Positions 22,509-33,619 of a stretch of 64,000 bases of DNA are shown here, one piece after another. Origin of the DNA: Aphanomyces cochlioides (Eukaryota > Oomycota > Saprolegniomycetes > Saprolegniales > Verrucalvaceae); NCBI GenBank assembly GCA_019828595.1, contig JAHQRK010000003.1:3782001-3846000 (forward strand), written 5' to 3'. The stretch's first letter is position 1; each line of letters starts with the position of its first letter. The position numbers were made by a program, and so were the translations under genes. The notes under the pieces were generated by a model. That model saw only the letters and a program-made list of their open reading frames with translations. It was not told where the DNA came from and searched no databases.

Positions 22509-23240
22509 CCTTGGCGCACTTTTGAATTGGCAGAAAGTGCAACGCAACAGGAACGGCCGCCGTAAACCGCCAGAGAGGGGAGTGAAAGCAACACGGACTT
22601 GACAGCATGTGCAAACGAAGCGAAAGTTGGTGCCTTACCCGTTTGGTGGTGCGAATGTGGATCGTTCAGGCCAAGGAGAGCTACGAGACATACGATCAAA
22701 CGCGTCCAAAACACTACCAGGCTGCGAATTCAATCCGAGAGGGGACGGGAGGGTGAAAAGCGCTGTTAAGACGTAGAACTTAGAGACAGCGGTGTATGCG
22801 CGATGTGGAATGTATTGAATGTGGTCTCTTAAGAATGGTGAACCATATAATGGACGGGGCTGTTGCAGTGAGTTTTTTCATCAAATGTACACTGGAGACA
22901 TCTTGTGATGAAGGGATGGAAAGTGAAGTGATGAAGGTGCTGTACAGACCTGGTTGTGAGATGAAAGCACGCTCATCAGAATACGATGCCATAGTCGTGA
23001 CGTTCGAAGAAACTGGACCTGTCGATTGGGACATCTCTGCTGTTTTTGCCTCAGGTGTCACGATTGCCTAGCGAGAGCGGGCACGGCGCAACCCGTCTCG
23101 TAGCTACATCGAGTGAACCTGTGCGCTGTTTGTACATCGTGTCAGGGAAACCGACCGGCACATATATCCGTGCTTGAACTTTCTTATCGAAACACGTCAT
23201 TTCGTTAAACTGGTCTCCTTGCTTGTGTGAATCACCTTGC
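22509..23240. other. Intergenic or unresolved, between DPH6 and RPL21
   Basis: Overlapping short ORFs on both strands. The longest is a plus-strand frame at 22796-23071 (91 aa, ATG), which overlaps a minus frame of similar length. Neither shows a domain, signal or splice pattern that decides between them, so I call neither. Confidence 0.35.
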
Positions 23241-23723
23241 TTACATGAGGTCCACGAAAGGTTGAGGAGCCAAGGTGACGGGGGCGACACCCTTGGTCTT
23301 CAAGGTGTAGGCAGCCTTGGGTTGGGTAGGTTCACGCTTGATGGCCAAACGGACACCGGTGACACGGGCTTCCTTCTTCTTGATTTCGTTGGCCTTGACA
23401 CGGTCCAAGAAATCTTGGCGGCACTTGGAGGCGTGCACGTGTTCCAAACGCACGTTAATGTGCTTGTGGATGATGCGGTTGCCAACAACCTTGTTCACGC
23501 GGACACCCAAAGCACGCTTGGTGACGTTGTACACACGTCCGGTACGGCCGTGGTAGAACTTGTGGGGCATACCCTTGTGGACCGCGCCGTTGGCCTTGAT
23601 GTCGACGTAGTCGCCGACCTTGAACGTGCGCAAGTAGGTCGACATGTTGATCATACCGCGGTGGCGGAACGAACGGGCGAACATGTGACGCGTGCGAGCG
23701 CGGGTACCAAAGGAGTGAGGCAT
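23241..23723 (-). CDS. RPL21: 60S ribosomal protein L21 (eL21)
   Basis: An intronless 160-aa frame starting at the ATG at 23723 (MPHSFGTRARTRHMF). KGMPHKFYHGRTGRVYNVT and KHINVRLEHVHASKCRQDFL are diagnostic eL21 blocks, and the length is typical. It is a structural protein of the large subunit. Two TATCCGGA motifs lie 145-166 bp upstream. Confidence 0.98.
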   Translation of the reverse strand: MPHSFGTRARTRHMFARSFRHRGMINMSTYLRTFKVGDYVDIKANGAVHKGMPHKFYHGRTGRVYNVTKRALGVRVNKVVGNRIIHKHINVRLEHVHASKCRQDFLDRVKANEIKKKEARVTGVRLAIKREPTQPKAAYTLKTKGVAPVTLAPQPFVDLM

Positions 23724-23865
23724 GTTTCTATTCAACAGGACACGGCATCATCATCTTACCATCGCCATCGCCATCTTACCTGACGCAAGGAGGTTTTACG
23801 AAAGTAAATGAACCAACGATTGGCCTTGGATCCCTCGACTTCTGTACACCAACAAAATATACTTG

Positions 23866-23890
23866 CGATATCCGGAAGTTTATCCGGAAC
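23866..23890 (-). promoter_or_regulatory. Paired TATCCGGAA motifs upstream of RPL21
   Basis: GATATCCGGAAG and TTTATCCGGAAC occur about 11 bp apart, one helical turn, upstream of the RPL21 start codon. Confidence 0.5.
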
Positions 23891-24711
23891 GTCCCATTCA
23901 ACGCCCATGGATGAAATAAAGCAATGACGTTTTAATCCCCACAGACATTGTCGTATTTTGTAAATAGATCAAAATCACCGCTTGGACTGGCAAGAGCATG
24001 ATGGTAATATCAAGCTGCATGTAGTGGAGGACCCCACACAGAGAAAAGAGGAGTGCCACGTCGAAATGCCACCAGTTTGTCACATGGAATGGTCCACAAT
24101 GATTCCGGATAATGGGATTTAACCTATTGATGGAACTGGGTTCTTTCCTTAAAGCAAACAGAAAATGTGCTCGGCTTGAATGTATTCTCCATTGAGGGGG
24201 GGCATTAGGGCCCACTGCGACGACTTGTTTGATTCTCCAAACTATGTAACTGCTTCATATAGACCTCAGTTAACGATCGGAGGCAAAATTATGGTTGAAG
24301 TTATTCCAAATAGCCTGTATTCAATGATGTACCATCCAGTTTGCATACATAAAACTGCGCTGATTAGAGCATCTCCAGCAGTAGTTTCTATTTCTATAGC
24401 ATCTCCAGCAGTTAGGTTGAAAACATGAAGCATTCATGGTGAGCTTGGTGGGGCTATCGGATCAATCAAACATCGCCAAGCAGGTAGGAAATATGCTAAC
24501 TTTGATTGAAAGTCACATTGGACTGATATAGGCGAATTAGAATCCATGAAATCCCCCTTTACCATCTGCACTGTGGCCATAATTTATGAGTTCATGCCGA
24601 CTTTGACGACACCAAGTGGCTTTAGTTAAGGAAATTTATTTCCTGTCAAAAGTTATATGTATTATAGGAGGTTCTTTTTTGCTGTAAGGAGGAAAACCTC
24701 GCGAGCCAAAC
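23891..24711. other. Intergenic with a duplicated AGCATCTCCAGCAGT
   Basis: No gene was recognised. AGCATCTCCAGCAGT occurs twice about 32 bp apart (24366-24414). GATTCCGGATAATGG lies at 24111-24125. The 3' part precedes FIP1. Confidence 0.35.
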
Positions 24712-25970
24712 ATGGAAGAAGAGTTTGATGAAGAGTTCGGCGATGATGTCTTGCCTTCCACGTCCATCGGAGCTGCTCCATCAACGTCTTCCGTAGGCAA
24801 TAATTCAGCAACATATGCGCCCAGTACATCAGGGTCTACCACGACGTCTACGTCGGTCAAGGTCGAGGAAGAAGAGGAAGAGGAAGACGGGACGTCGGTG
24901 CTCTATGGCAACATGAAGGAAAATCCCGCGAAGCCAGTCGACCAGGAGGAAGAGGAAGAAGAAGAGGAACTAGAAGAAGAAGACGAAGCGATTGCGATTG
25001 TGCTGAAAGATTCCACCGATACGTCGCCATCCAAACCTCAGTTACGTTTCACCCGTGGGGACAATCGTTACGTCCGTGGAACCGGTGCAGGTGGCGATCC
25101 AGCATCAATAGTTAGTCCTCAATTACAACCATCGGCGCCACGACCTCATGAGGTATGTCTTTCGTGGGAAAGAGTATGATGTTGATTGTATATTTGCAGC
25201 AATTCGATCCCTCGTTCGACGAATTGGCGCTTTTGGGAATTGGTGGCCGACGGACTGCATTTGACGTTGACATTGACGCCTTGGACGATAAACCATGGAG
25301 GAAACCTGGCGTGGATATCTCGGACTATTTCAATTATGGCTTTGATGAAGCAACGTGGAGAGTAAGTCAAAGAATATGTGTGAACATGAGGATACTCAAG
25401 CTCTCGTACAGGAATATTGCATCAAGCAACAACAGAACCGACGAGAATTGGCCTATAAGAAAGCCCAAGAGAAGGAAGCGGAAGAGAAAGAAAAAGCCAA
25501 AGCTGCTGCCGCCGCAGCATCCGAAATGGCTGCATATATGCCACCCATGGGCGGAGGTCCAGGACGAGGACCGCCTCCACCACATCTGATGTTTCGTGGT
25601 GGTATGCCTCCTCCCCGTGGACCTGGTGGATGGAATGGAGCGCCGCCTCCCTGGCCACAAGGCGGTGGAGGTCATGGCCCACCGCCTTCTCGTCCAAAAG
25701 ATAAGGATACGTCTACTTCGTCAAAGTCCAAGAACTCGTCGTCGGATCGTCGTTCTCGGTCAAGAGGTACAGGATACACGGCTTAGCACTCTCACGGGGC
25801 TTGTAGAAAAAGACGACCGCAAGCGCCGTGGATCAAGCCGATCAAGATCGCGTGATCGAGATAGTCGCAAACGAGACCGAAGTCGAGACCGAGGCGGCGA
25901 CAGAGATAGAGGGGGCAGTCGACGTGATCGAGAACGTAGTCGAGAGCGAGATTCACGTCGACGTCGATAG
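24712..25970 (+). CDS. FIP1: Pre-mRNA 3'-end processing factor FIP1
   Basis: Exons 24712-25152, 25200-25361, 25412-25766 and 25807-25970 encode 373 aa; introns are 40-50 nt. The N-terminal 110 residues are acidic (poly-Glu runs). The Fip1 motif follows at about 150-205: DKPWRKPGVDISDYFNYGF...ATWR, then EYCIKQQQNRRE. A proline/glycine-rich segment and an Arg/Ser/Asp-rich RS/RD tail follow, as in plant and animal FIP1. The protein is a nuclear CPSF subunit linking poly(A) polymerase to the cleavage complex. It starts at the first ATG of the open frame. Confidence 0.93.
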
Positions 25971-26073
25971 GAATGGCAAGAAGCAGTACTTCGAATCGAT
26001 CCGTTGCCAGAAAACTCCTCGTTCTGTTGCTTGATTACCAGAGGGGATCAACTTTTATGCTTGATCTGTTGTA

Positions 26074-26743
26074 CTACACCATTTGCCGGTTTAGTTCGTT
26101 TAACATGCGATATATTTCGTACCATTTGCAATATATTTCGAATCACGTGCAATATATTTCGTATGTCTTGCATTTAATTTCGTCGTCAGCGACGAAAATC
26201 GATTTATATTTCACATGACTTGCATTATATTTCGTACCTCTTGCATTTAATTTCATATTTTTAGTTTATATTTCGTATCACTTGCATTTGAATTCGCAGA
26301 AAAGAGAAAAAGTACATAGAAAAATTAACAAAAAATTGTTATCGACCTCATAAGAAATTGATGGGACACTTCAATCGCCATATAAGTCAATGCGAGCATC
26401 AAGCAAGCTCAGCAGAGTTCATATGCGCTTGCCCGTCGCGAATTCATAGCTCAAGCCAACACTTCAACACATGTGAAACTTCGTATCTCAATAGGACATT
26501 CAATAGATTTTGCATTACAACGAATTTAAATGCACGTGATACGAAATATAGGCTAAAAATACGAAATTAAATGCAAGAGGTATGAAATATAATGCACCTC
26601 ACGCGAAATATAAATCGATTTTCGTTGCCCGCCACGAAATTAAATGCAAGTCATACGAAATATATTGCACGTGATTCGAAATATATTGCAAATGGTACGA
26701 AATATATCGCATGTTAAACGAACTAAACCGGCAAATGGTGTAG
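26074..26743. mobile_element. 670-bp foldback MITE with ~230-bp inverted arms
   Basis: CTACACCATTTGCCGGTTTA at 26074 is matched by its reverse complement ending at 26743. The homology continues inward about 230 bp per arm. A TA dinucleotide flanks both ends (26072-26073 and 26744-26745), the Tc1/mariner-type duplication. The arms themselves consist of a reiterated ~20-bp motif around TTGCATTTAATTTCGTA / TTGCAATATATTTCG. No ORF. Confidence 0.88.
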
Positions 26744-26745
26744 TA

Positions 26746-27173
26746 TTCTTTATGGCGTCGCGGTTCGCACCAATTTGACGGCTTTTCGGTCGTTATGCAG
26801 TGAAAACGGCAATTTTAACAGGGAGGCATTGGGCTCATGCGGAAGCAGGTTGCTTTGGACAGATGGGGATGTATAGCAGCGTTCAGAGGATGATGGAGAG
26901 CCACATTGTTTGTCGACAGACTTGCATGCTTGGGGCTGTACTCAATCACGCACAAGAAGCGAAACGCAACTGGCCGAGTGAAAGAACGAAGTCCATGACG
27001 GTCTTGGGTGTTGTTTCAACGTGGTCGCTTTGGCTGTGAAATGACGTCGACAACAACGTGGAAGGACACAATGGGATTGAAGGAATCTTGGTTGAGATCG
27101 GCCAGTCAATGACGAAAAGATGGATGATCGGTCCGGTTAGTTGCGACCCAGCATTCATTTTGGCTTTTGTTTC
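26746..27173. other. Intergenic upstream of the kinase gene
   Basis: No ORF with coding character. It presumably contains the kinase promoter. A CCAAT-type box was not obvious here. Confidence 0.35.
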
Positions 27174-28263
27174 ATGGGCAACATATTGTGTCCGACGAGG
27201 GAGGACGAAGATGCCAAGCCACTGATGACCAAGCCGCCGCCAAAACCCAAGTTTGCATCGCAGTATCATCTCGGAGACAAGCTGGGAGAAGGCGCCTTCT
27301 CAGTCGTTCGCAAAGGAACCAATATCGCATCAGGGAAAGAATATGCCGTCAAATGCTTGAGTCTGCGTCATATTTCACCGCAAGAAATGGAAAACATTGA
27401 ACGGGAAGTCGCAATTCTCAAGGAGCTCAAGCATCCAAACGTGATTACATGCCATAGTTTCTTTTTAGAAGACCACGCGGGATACATCGTGACGGATTTG
27501 ATGCAAGGTGGGGATCTCTTTGATCGGATTGTCGAAAAGGTCGGTAGTCTTCTTCATCATGAGTCTCATACAATCGTTGTAGACTCTGTACACGGAACGC
27601 GAAGCCAAAGATGTCGTCCATGCGATAGTCGATGCTGTTGCATACTGCCATGCCAAGCACATCGTCCACCGAGATCTCAAGCCTGAGAATATTCTTCTCA
27701 GCAGCCACGAAGATGGAGCGCTTATCAAAATCGCAGATTTTGGTCTGGCCAAAGACGATGAATATCTCACGACAATGTGCGGATCACCAGCCTATGTAGC
27801 ACCAGAAGTTCTCTCTGGGGGTGACGACAAAGGATCGTACGACAAGGAAGTGGATATTTGGAGCATTGGAGTCATCACATATGCGCTTCTCTGTGGTTAT
27901 TTGCCGTTCTACGATGAAAATCCGGCCGTAATGTTCAAGAAAATCAAGCGCGGTGTCTTTCAATTCGATTCACCGCACTGGGACCACATTTCGACTTGCG
28001 CTAAATCGTTTGTCAAGATGGCCCTCGAAGTTAATCCTACGAAACGGTACAATTGTGGCCGCTGTTGAACCATTCGCTCACCACTTTGTAGCGCGACGGC
28101 GGAACAACTCCTGCACCATTCTTGGATGCAATCTGCAAATACTGCAACGATTCCTCTCAACGTTTCTGGCTTGAGAAAGCTGCATAAACATACCCTCAAG
28201 AGTGCTGCCAAAGCTGTCCAAGCGGCCGTCCACGCGCAGCGCCTTTCCCAGCATCGTGATTGA
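27174..28263 (+). CDS. CAMK-family serine/threonine kinase, predicted N-myristoylated
   Basis: Exons 27174-27539, 27583-28046 and 28092-28263 encode 333 aa; introns are 43 and 45 nt. The ATG at 27174 opens MGNILCPTRE, a myristoylation site (Gly2) with a nearby Cys6 for palmitoylation, which argues for this start. The kinase domain spans about 30-290: GEGAFSVVRKG (P-loop), AVKCL (ATP lysine), HRDLKPEN (catalytic loop), IADFGLA (DFG), CGSPAYVAPE (activation segment) and DIWSIGVITYALLCGYLPF. After the domain, TIPLNVSGLRKLHKHTLKSA could be an autoinhibitory/calmodulin-binding helix. There are no EF-hands, so it is CaMK-like rather than a full CDPK. Confidence 0.9.
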
Positions 28264-28410
28264 CCTTCGCGCGCTTTTTCAAATTGTGAGGATTTTCTTG
28301 GGATATTAAATATCACAGTTCAGCTATTTTATTGGTTAAAATGCCTGTAGAAATTAATAAATGAATTCTTATTAATTATTTTTATTTTTCGATCCAAGCG
28401 ACATCTTTTC

Positions 28411-29514
28411 ATGTTGCAGCGAGAGACGGCGGCATATTCGGCCAAGGCAAAGAAACCACTCTCAGACTTGAACCAAATCCGCCAGGCGGTAGTCGATTCG
28501 ACGGAATGTCCATTCGTGAATGAGAGAGTTGTAGATCAAAGCACTGCAGAAGGATGCGTCAGAACAACTCACCCTCGAATTGGAATCGCAAGCGACGTTT
28601 GTCTACTTCAACACCCAGCTCACCGCCCTCAAGCAAGCTTTTGAGACGCTTTCAGACGTGCTACTGGCCGAGGTATGTGTATGTGATACCCAACAACGTA
28701 CAGAATTCAATGGATTAGGTGGAAAATGTCAGGAAAGATACGTCTCGGCGTCTCGAGGCACTCGAAGTTGAAATCGAACTGCATAAAGAAGTAGCAGCCA
28801 CAACTGCGCGGGAATTTGATCATATGAAGCGCAGCTGGGAAGTCTGGAGTCTTAAGGAGAGAGATTGGGCCAAAGACAACGAAATACTCAAAGCAAGCCA
28901 CAGCCACAACGTCGAATGGATGCAAACGCTCCAGCGTGACGTCATTGACACCAAAGATCGAGTGCATGAGCTCCGACATGAGCATGCTCTGCGTGCCAAG
29001 GAGATGGTTGACGAAGCAGCCTCTCTACGCGTTCAGTGGCACAAACAGACAGAAGTTATGACAGATCAGCTCTTGGGTTTTGACAATGCCATGACACTGT
29101 ATCAACGTCAGCTGAAAGCGCAGGACGACCAGCGGATTGGCGACTTGTCCATCATGGAGAAGGCATTATCCAGTCTGCAGAAGCAGCAACTTCGTCTCTC
29201 CAGTGCAGTCGATGAAGGTTTTCATCATTGCCAGGTAAATCCAACGCTCCCTTCAATGGAAGACCTGATAGGTTTCATATTAGGGAGAAATTCAAGCAGT
29301 GGGGAGACAAAATGAGCGCATGGAAGTCAAATGGACTTCTGTCGCCGCTCAAGTCGACGGGCTACTTGCAAAACTGCATCACCTCGAGCGAGAACAGAGC
29401 CAGCGGATGGAAAACGTGAGCTCCATGTTCAGTGTACGACCACGAATCAGGCAAATGATGACTTCAATGGCCTCGTAGGTGTTTGCCGACGCGCTAAATG
29501 TGTCTGTGAAGTGA
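28411..29514 (+). CDS. Coiled-coil protein, unknown function
   Basis: Exons 28411-28488, 28535-28672, 28719-29234, 29284-29415 and 29479-29514 encode 299 aa, all phase 0, introns 46-63 nt. Nearly the whole sequence is a charged heptad-like helix rich in Glu, Lys, Leu and Gln (for example RRLEALEVEIELHKEVAATT), with no catalytic motif. A structural or scaffold role is likely. The start is the ATG at 28411; an upstream exon cannot be excluded. It follows the kinase on the same strand by about 150 bp. Confidence 0.75.
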
Positions 29515-29681
29515 GCTAGAAATTTCACAAATCTCAAGTGTCCATAATTGTAAAATATTTCACAGATTTCAAATGTCCATCGAATTCTCGCTTCATGGCA
29601 TGTTTGGCCAACGAACAAGTCACAGTTTTCAAGTGTCGTATCGAATTGGTACTATTGAAAGTGTCACTAATGTCACGCCTG

Positions 29682-30912
29682 TTATTGCAACGACAATTGT
29701 TGCACTGCTTTGACGAAAGCGTCGACATGAGCAGGGTCAAAGTCGGGGTTGCAGCCGTGGCCCAAGTTCGCCACGTACTTTTGGGTTCCGAACGCACGGA
29801 GCATCTTTGCCACTTCTTCGCGGATCTTTTCAGGCGAAGCGTAGAGGGCAGCCGAGTCGAGGTTGCCTTGGAGAGAGACGCGGTCACCAACTTGCTTGCG
29901 CACAGTGGCAGGGTCGGCCGTCCAGTCCAAGCCAAGGCAGTCAAAGCGAGTTTCACTGAGTTTTTCGAACGCATATGGTGTTCCCTTGGAGAAGCCAATC
30001 AACGGAACAGTTGGGAGCTTGTCCTTGACCCGTTCCGCAATTTGAGCCATGTACGTGAAGGCAAATTCGTAGAAATGTTCTTGGGTCAACACTTCGGCGC
30101 CGACACTTTCAAAGACTTGGAGTGCTTGCGCGCCGGCGGCATGCTGCGCCAAGAGGAAGCGCACACATACGTCTGTAATCGCATGAAGAGCACGATGAGC
30201 AGCTTCAGGGTACTTGTACAACCACGTCTTGACTTTCGACTTGGTCTTGCTTCCGCCACCTTCAATCATGTACGTCAACAAGGTAAATGGACCACCGACA
30301 AAGCCGATCAAAGGCACTTGACCCTTCAACTGTTGTCGTGTAAGGTTAAGAGCGTCCAACATGTAGCCAAGCGTCGCTTCAATGTCGGGCGATTCGTTCA
30401 ATCGATCCAAATCTTCAGGGGAGCGCAACGGGTTAGGGAGAACGGGGCCAACGCCGGGGACCATGATGACTTCCATTCCCATAGCTTGAGGAACGACCAA
30501 GATATCACTAAAGATGATGGCAGCATCAAGGTTATATCGTCGCACTGGTTGCAATGTCACTTCCGCAGCAATTTCGGGCACACCGCACATCTAAATGCTC
30601 AAGTTTGAGATCCAATAAACTGACAAAATTTACCGTGAAGAACTCGTAGCCGGCAGAGCGGAGTGCACGAAATTCTGGCAAATGTCGCCCTGCTTGACGC
30701 ATGCACCACACGGGGACGCGTTCCGTAGGCTGGCCCAAGTACGCTCGAAGAAGTAAGTCATTTTTGAGTTTTGGGAGCTTGTCGAGGGGCACACGCTGGA
30801 TTGGCTTGTACGTGGATGGGAATGGTCTCTGTTTCTTGTATCGGTGGCGCACCACAGCAAGAACGATGGAGGAAATGGCGAGCGCCACGAGAGGAACGAC
30901 CACGCGTGCCAT
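29682..30912 (-). CDS. UROD: Uroporphyrinogen decarboxylase with N-terminal membrane segment
   Basis: Exons 30912-30634 and 30590-29682 (43-nt intron) encode 395 aa. Start ATG at 30912. Residues 1-25 ([20 protein letters not shown]) form a hydrophobic helix followed by RHRYKK, an unusual N-terminal addition for this normally soluble enzyme; it could be an anchor or organelle signal. The core shows [14 protein letters not shown] (substrate-binding Arg/Asp block), [15 protein letters not shown] (the Asp that binds the pyrrole NH groups), [12 protein letters not shown] and [11 protein letters not shown]. It makes coproporphyrinogen III in haem synthesis. The usual NLGHGI-P block reads [12 protein letters not shown]. 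Confidence 0.95.
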
Positions 30913-30965
30913 GACGACGAAGTTGGCTTCCAAAGAATTCAAAAATGCATGGAGGCCGGTCGATT

Positions 30966-30984
30966 TCTATCCGGATCCGGATAA
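30966..30984 (-). promoter_or_regulatory. Overlapping TATCCGGATCCGGAT upstream of UROD
   Basis: A tandem/palindromic double copy of the CCGGAT core centred about 63 bp upstream of the UROD ATG. Confidence 0.5.
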
Positions 30985-31867
30985 AGATCAAAAGTACACT
31001 GTGATAAGATTCAGAAAATGGCCCATAACGACTTGCACCGTCCTGAACTTTTAATACTTTTCATGAGTACAAGTCAGTCAACGTGCATTCACAATAGAGA
31101 AAAGGATGCAAGGAGATTGCTAGTGGTCTGTAGCCAAAGTATTCAGGTTCTTGTTAGTAATTTCTGACTCGGCGGTATCATGGCTTTACAAATTACTAGT
31201 AGTATGAATTGGAATGGGTGCAAATGAACAATTATTATTTGAAGTGGTTTGAACGTAACAAATTGAAACATTTATGTATATATGCATTTTAAGCATACTA
31301 CATAGCGTCCTTCAAATGAGTGTTATAAACTGCAAAATAATATCAATCATTACTATTAATAGTAAGAGTGGAAGAATTAGAGCTCCGATTTGAAGGATCT
31401 AAGCATCGTAAGTATTAGTGTATTTCGAGGGCACACACTTGTGAACTGAAGGAGAGATAATTCTTGTGTGAAGGGTCAATCGCTTAAAAGGTGCGTTATG
31501 CGAACTAGCCCTATGGCTGATTTATGTGCCTATTATAATAGTTTAGGAATATGTATTTTAACAAGTATTAGAGGACACGAAAAAAGTAACTTTCGTCGAC
31601 AGGATAACGATTATTTTGCTAGAGCACTGAGTGAAAAAATGAGCTCTTTCATTCCACTCAATGCAGACACAAACTACTCTGGGTTATGAAATATTTCATT
31701 ACATAACCTTAAAATCGTTACAGTATTTCTTTGAATAAATGATCGGCATGGCAGCATAGTTGGCAAGGTGTCTTATATTAAATATTAAAATAAATATATT
31801 AAATAGTTTAAGCTCGCCCTATAAATCCACTGGATTAAATCCTAAAATATTTTGACAAAATAGAATG
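30985..31867. other. AT-rich intergenic region, no gene seen
   Basis: No ORF with coding character, RNA gene or inverted repeat was recognised across this stretch. Confidence 0.4.
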
Positions 31868-32340
31868 TTAACGTACACTTGAATTATCAAGATTAACCTG
31901 AATGCCAACTGATTTGGCTTCAATCAAGCCCCTCATTGTTAGCAGATGCTCGCGCTCGATCTCGTCGGAGTTAATTTCCTCATCCAAAGTACTTTGTCTT
32001 GGAGGTGGGCCACGTTTTCGTGTCACGATCCCAATTGGAATTTTCTTCAATGTTCGCTTCTTGGGCCCAGTAACAGCTGGCTCAACGATAGTGATCGCCT
32101 CTGCTGCCTTTGCGACTTTGACAGCTGCGTACGATTGACGCAGTCGTCGACGCATTTCGTCAAGCGAGTGTGTTTGGACTTTCTTGGGTTCTTGACCACA
32201 TACCACAGGCTTTTAGGGAGAGTGGTCATAACTTTTCGCGCTTCATCGAGTGCGCTTCCAACCTGTTGCACAGTGGAAGGGCAACAACACATGGTACCTA
32301 ACCCAGCAATAACCACAACAGTGATACGACTTGTTTCCAT
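31868..32340 (-). CDS. Small basic hypothetical protein (tentative two-exon model)
   Basis: Proposed exons 32340-32263 and 32209-31868 (53-nt GT..AG intron with a weak AAAAG acceptor) encode 139 aa. The first exon is short and hydrophobic (ITVVVIAGLGTMCCC). The second is basic and helical (MRRRLRQSYAAVKVAKAAEA, then KKRTLKKIPIGIVTRKRGPP), with a charged C-terminus. I recognise no family. The minus-strand composition looks coding; the intron is the uncertain part. If it is wrong, the gene would start at the internal ATG at 32155. Confidence 0.45.
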
Positions 32341-32832
32341 TCGGATGAACTCAAAATGACAATAAAGCAGTGACAGTGTGTATTTACGGAATGATCTAAA
32401 GGTAGTAAACGCAACGCTTTTGTCTTATGAATATGGCGATTCATGATCTTCCAATCATGCGTTGGTGTCTCTCAATGCAGCGTAGGCACTGTAAACGTGA
32501 TAAGAAAGCTTTCAACGGCAACAACCGCTCGTCTGGTGCATTTCTTAGGACACATTTTGGCTGCTTGGATTGATTTAGACTGATTTGATTGGTCAATAAG
32601 AAATACAAAACTTTGCAATCCTATTTTCATTCGTGATTGGTCATTTTGCGATTCAAAATGATGACGTCTTTTGCTATTGAAACGAAAGGAGGGTATTTGT
32701 CATGTGCATAAGGCCAGATTGACGTTCAACAAAAGACATTTTTTTTTTAGTTCAACGTCATTGTAGTACTCCATAATACCTATCAAATACATGTACTTTA
32801 ATCAAGTACTCATTATGTAATTTGACTCAAAC

Positions 32833-33597
32833 ATGTCAGCTCAAGTCACATACGACATCGACAGCAGTCTCTCATCATCATCTGAGGTCGAGGTGGCAAC
32901 CAAGACGACTCTCAAGCGCAAGCCCGGCCGCCCCCTTCAGAAGTTTGGCACTATTTCACTGATGAAAACGACCCACAGAATCTCATGCCGCCACATGCAA
33001 ACACTGCAAGCAGCGCGTTTCTCACTCGAAGAAGAGCAAAACCGCAGCAAATCATTTGAAGCATAATCGGCCGTTTACAGCCTGGATTTCCTCCATGGAG
33101 CCGTCTCAACGTCCAGCATGTTTTACGACTAAGCCCGCCAAGCAAGTACAACCTGGATCGACAGCATCGAAGCAAATCTTCAAGCAAGCAAGTGTGCGAC
33201 AATTTGTTGCGCCAAAACTGTCCGCGCAAGAGAAGCAAGCCATATGCAAGGACATCGCCATGACATTCTACCTGTCTGGAACCTCATTCTATCGCGTTGG
33301 TCAAAGCCATCTTCAACGCGCATTTTCTCGTACACGACCTGAAATAATTATTCCCACAAGACGAGCCCTCAGCTGCACATTAATGGTGGAATGCTACAAA
33401 AGTTTGAGCGAAGACCCTCAAGCGTCTTTCAAGTCATGGCACCATGGTTTGTCTCACTACAGATGGTTCGTCAGATGTGAACAGTGAACCTGTGGTGAAC
33501 TATACGGCTTGCGGCCCAAGCTACTCCCTGTACTGGGACTCAAACTACACTCAAAAGCAAGGCCATACAGCAGTGGATCGCCAGCGACCTTGAGACA
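32833..33597 (+). pseudogene. Truncated, frameshifted hAT transposase with BED zinc finger
   Basis: The N-terminus (MSAQVTYDIDSSL from the ATG at 32833, ending KRKPGRPLQK) is followed by a frame change to a BED-type finger CKHCKQRVSHSKKSK...NHLKHN. Then comes a hAT-like helical stretch (FYLSGTSFYRVGQSHLQRAF) and, after another frame change, TTDGSSDVNSEPVVNY, the conserved first-Asp region of hAT transposases. Homology stops about 20 bp before the inverted-repeat element at 33622, so that insertion or a rearrangement may have truncated it. It is certainly non-functional. Confidence 0.75.
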
Positions 33598-33619
33598 ACG
33601 ATGACAACTATTCCTGCTG

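Noticed and set aside
23223..23783. 186-aa plus ORF opposite RPL21
   Set aside because: Antisense of a highly biased ribosomal-protein gene; the V/D/T-rich composition is typical of such shadows.
29538..30608. 356-aa plus ORF opposite UROD
   Set aside because: Antisense shadow of the UROD second exon.
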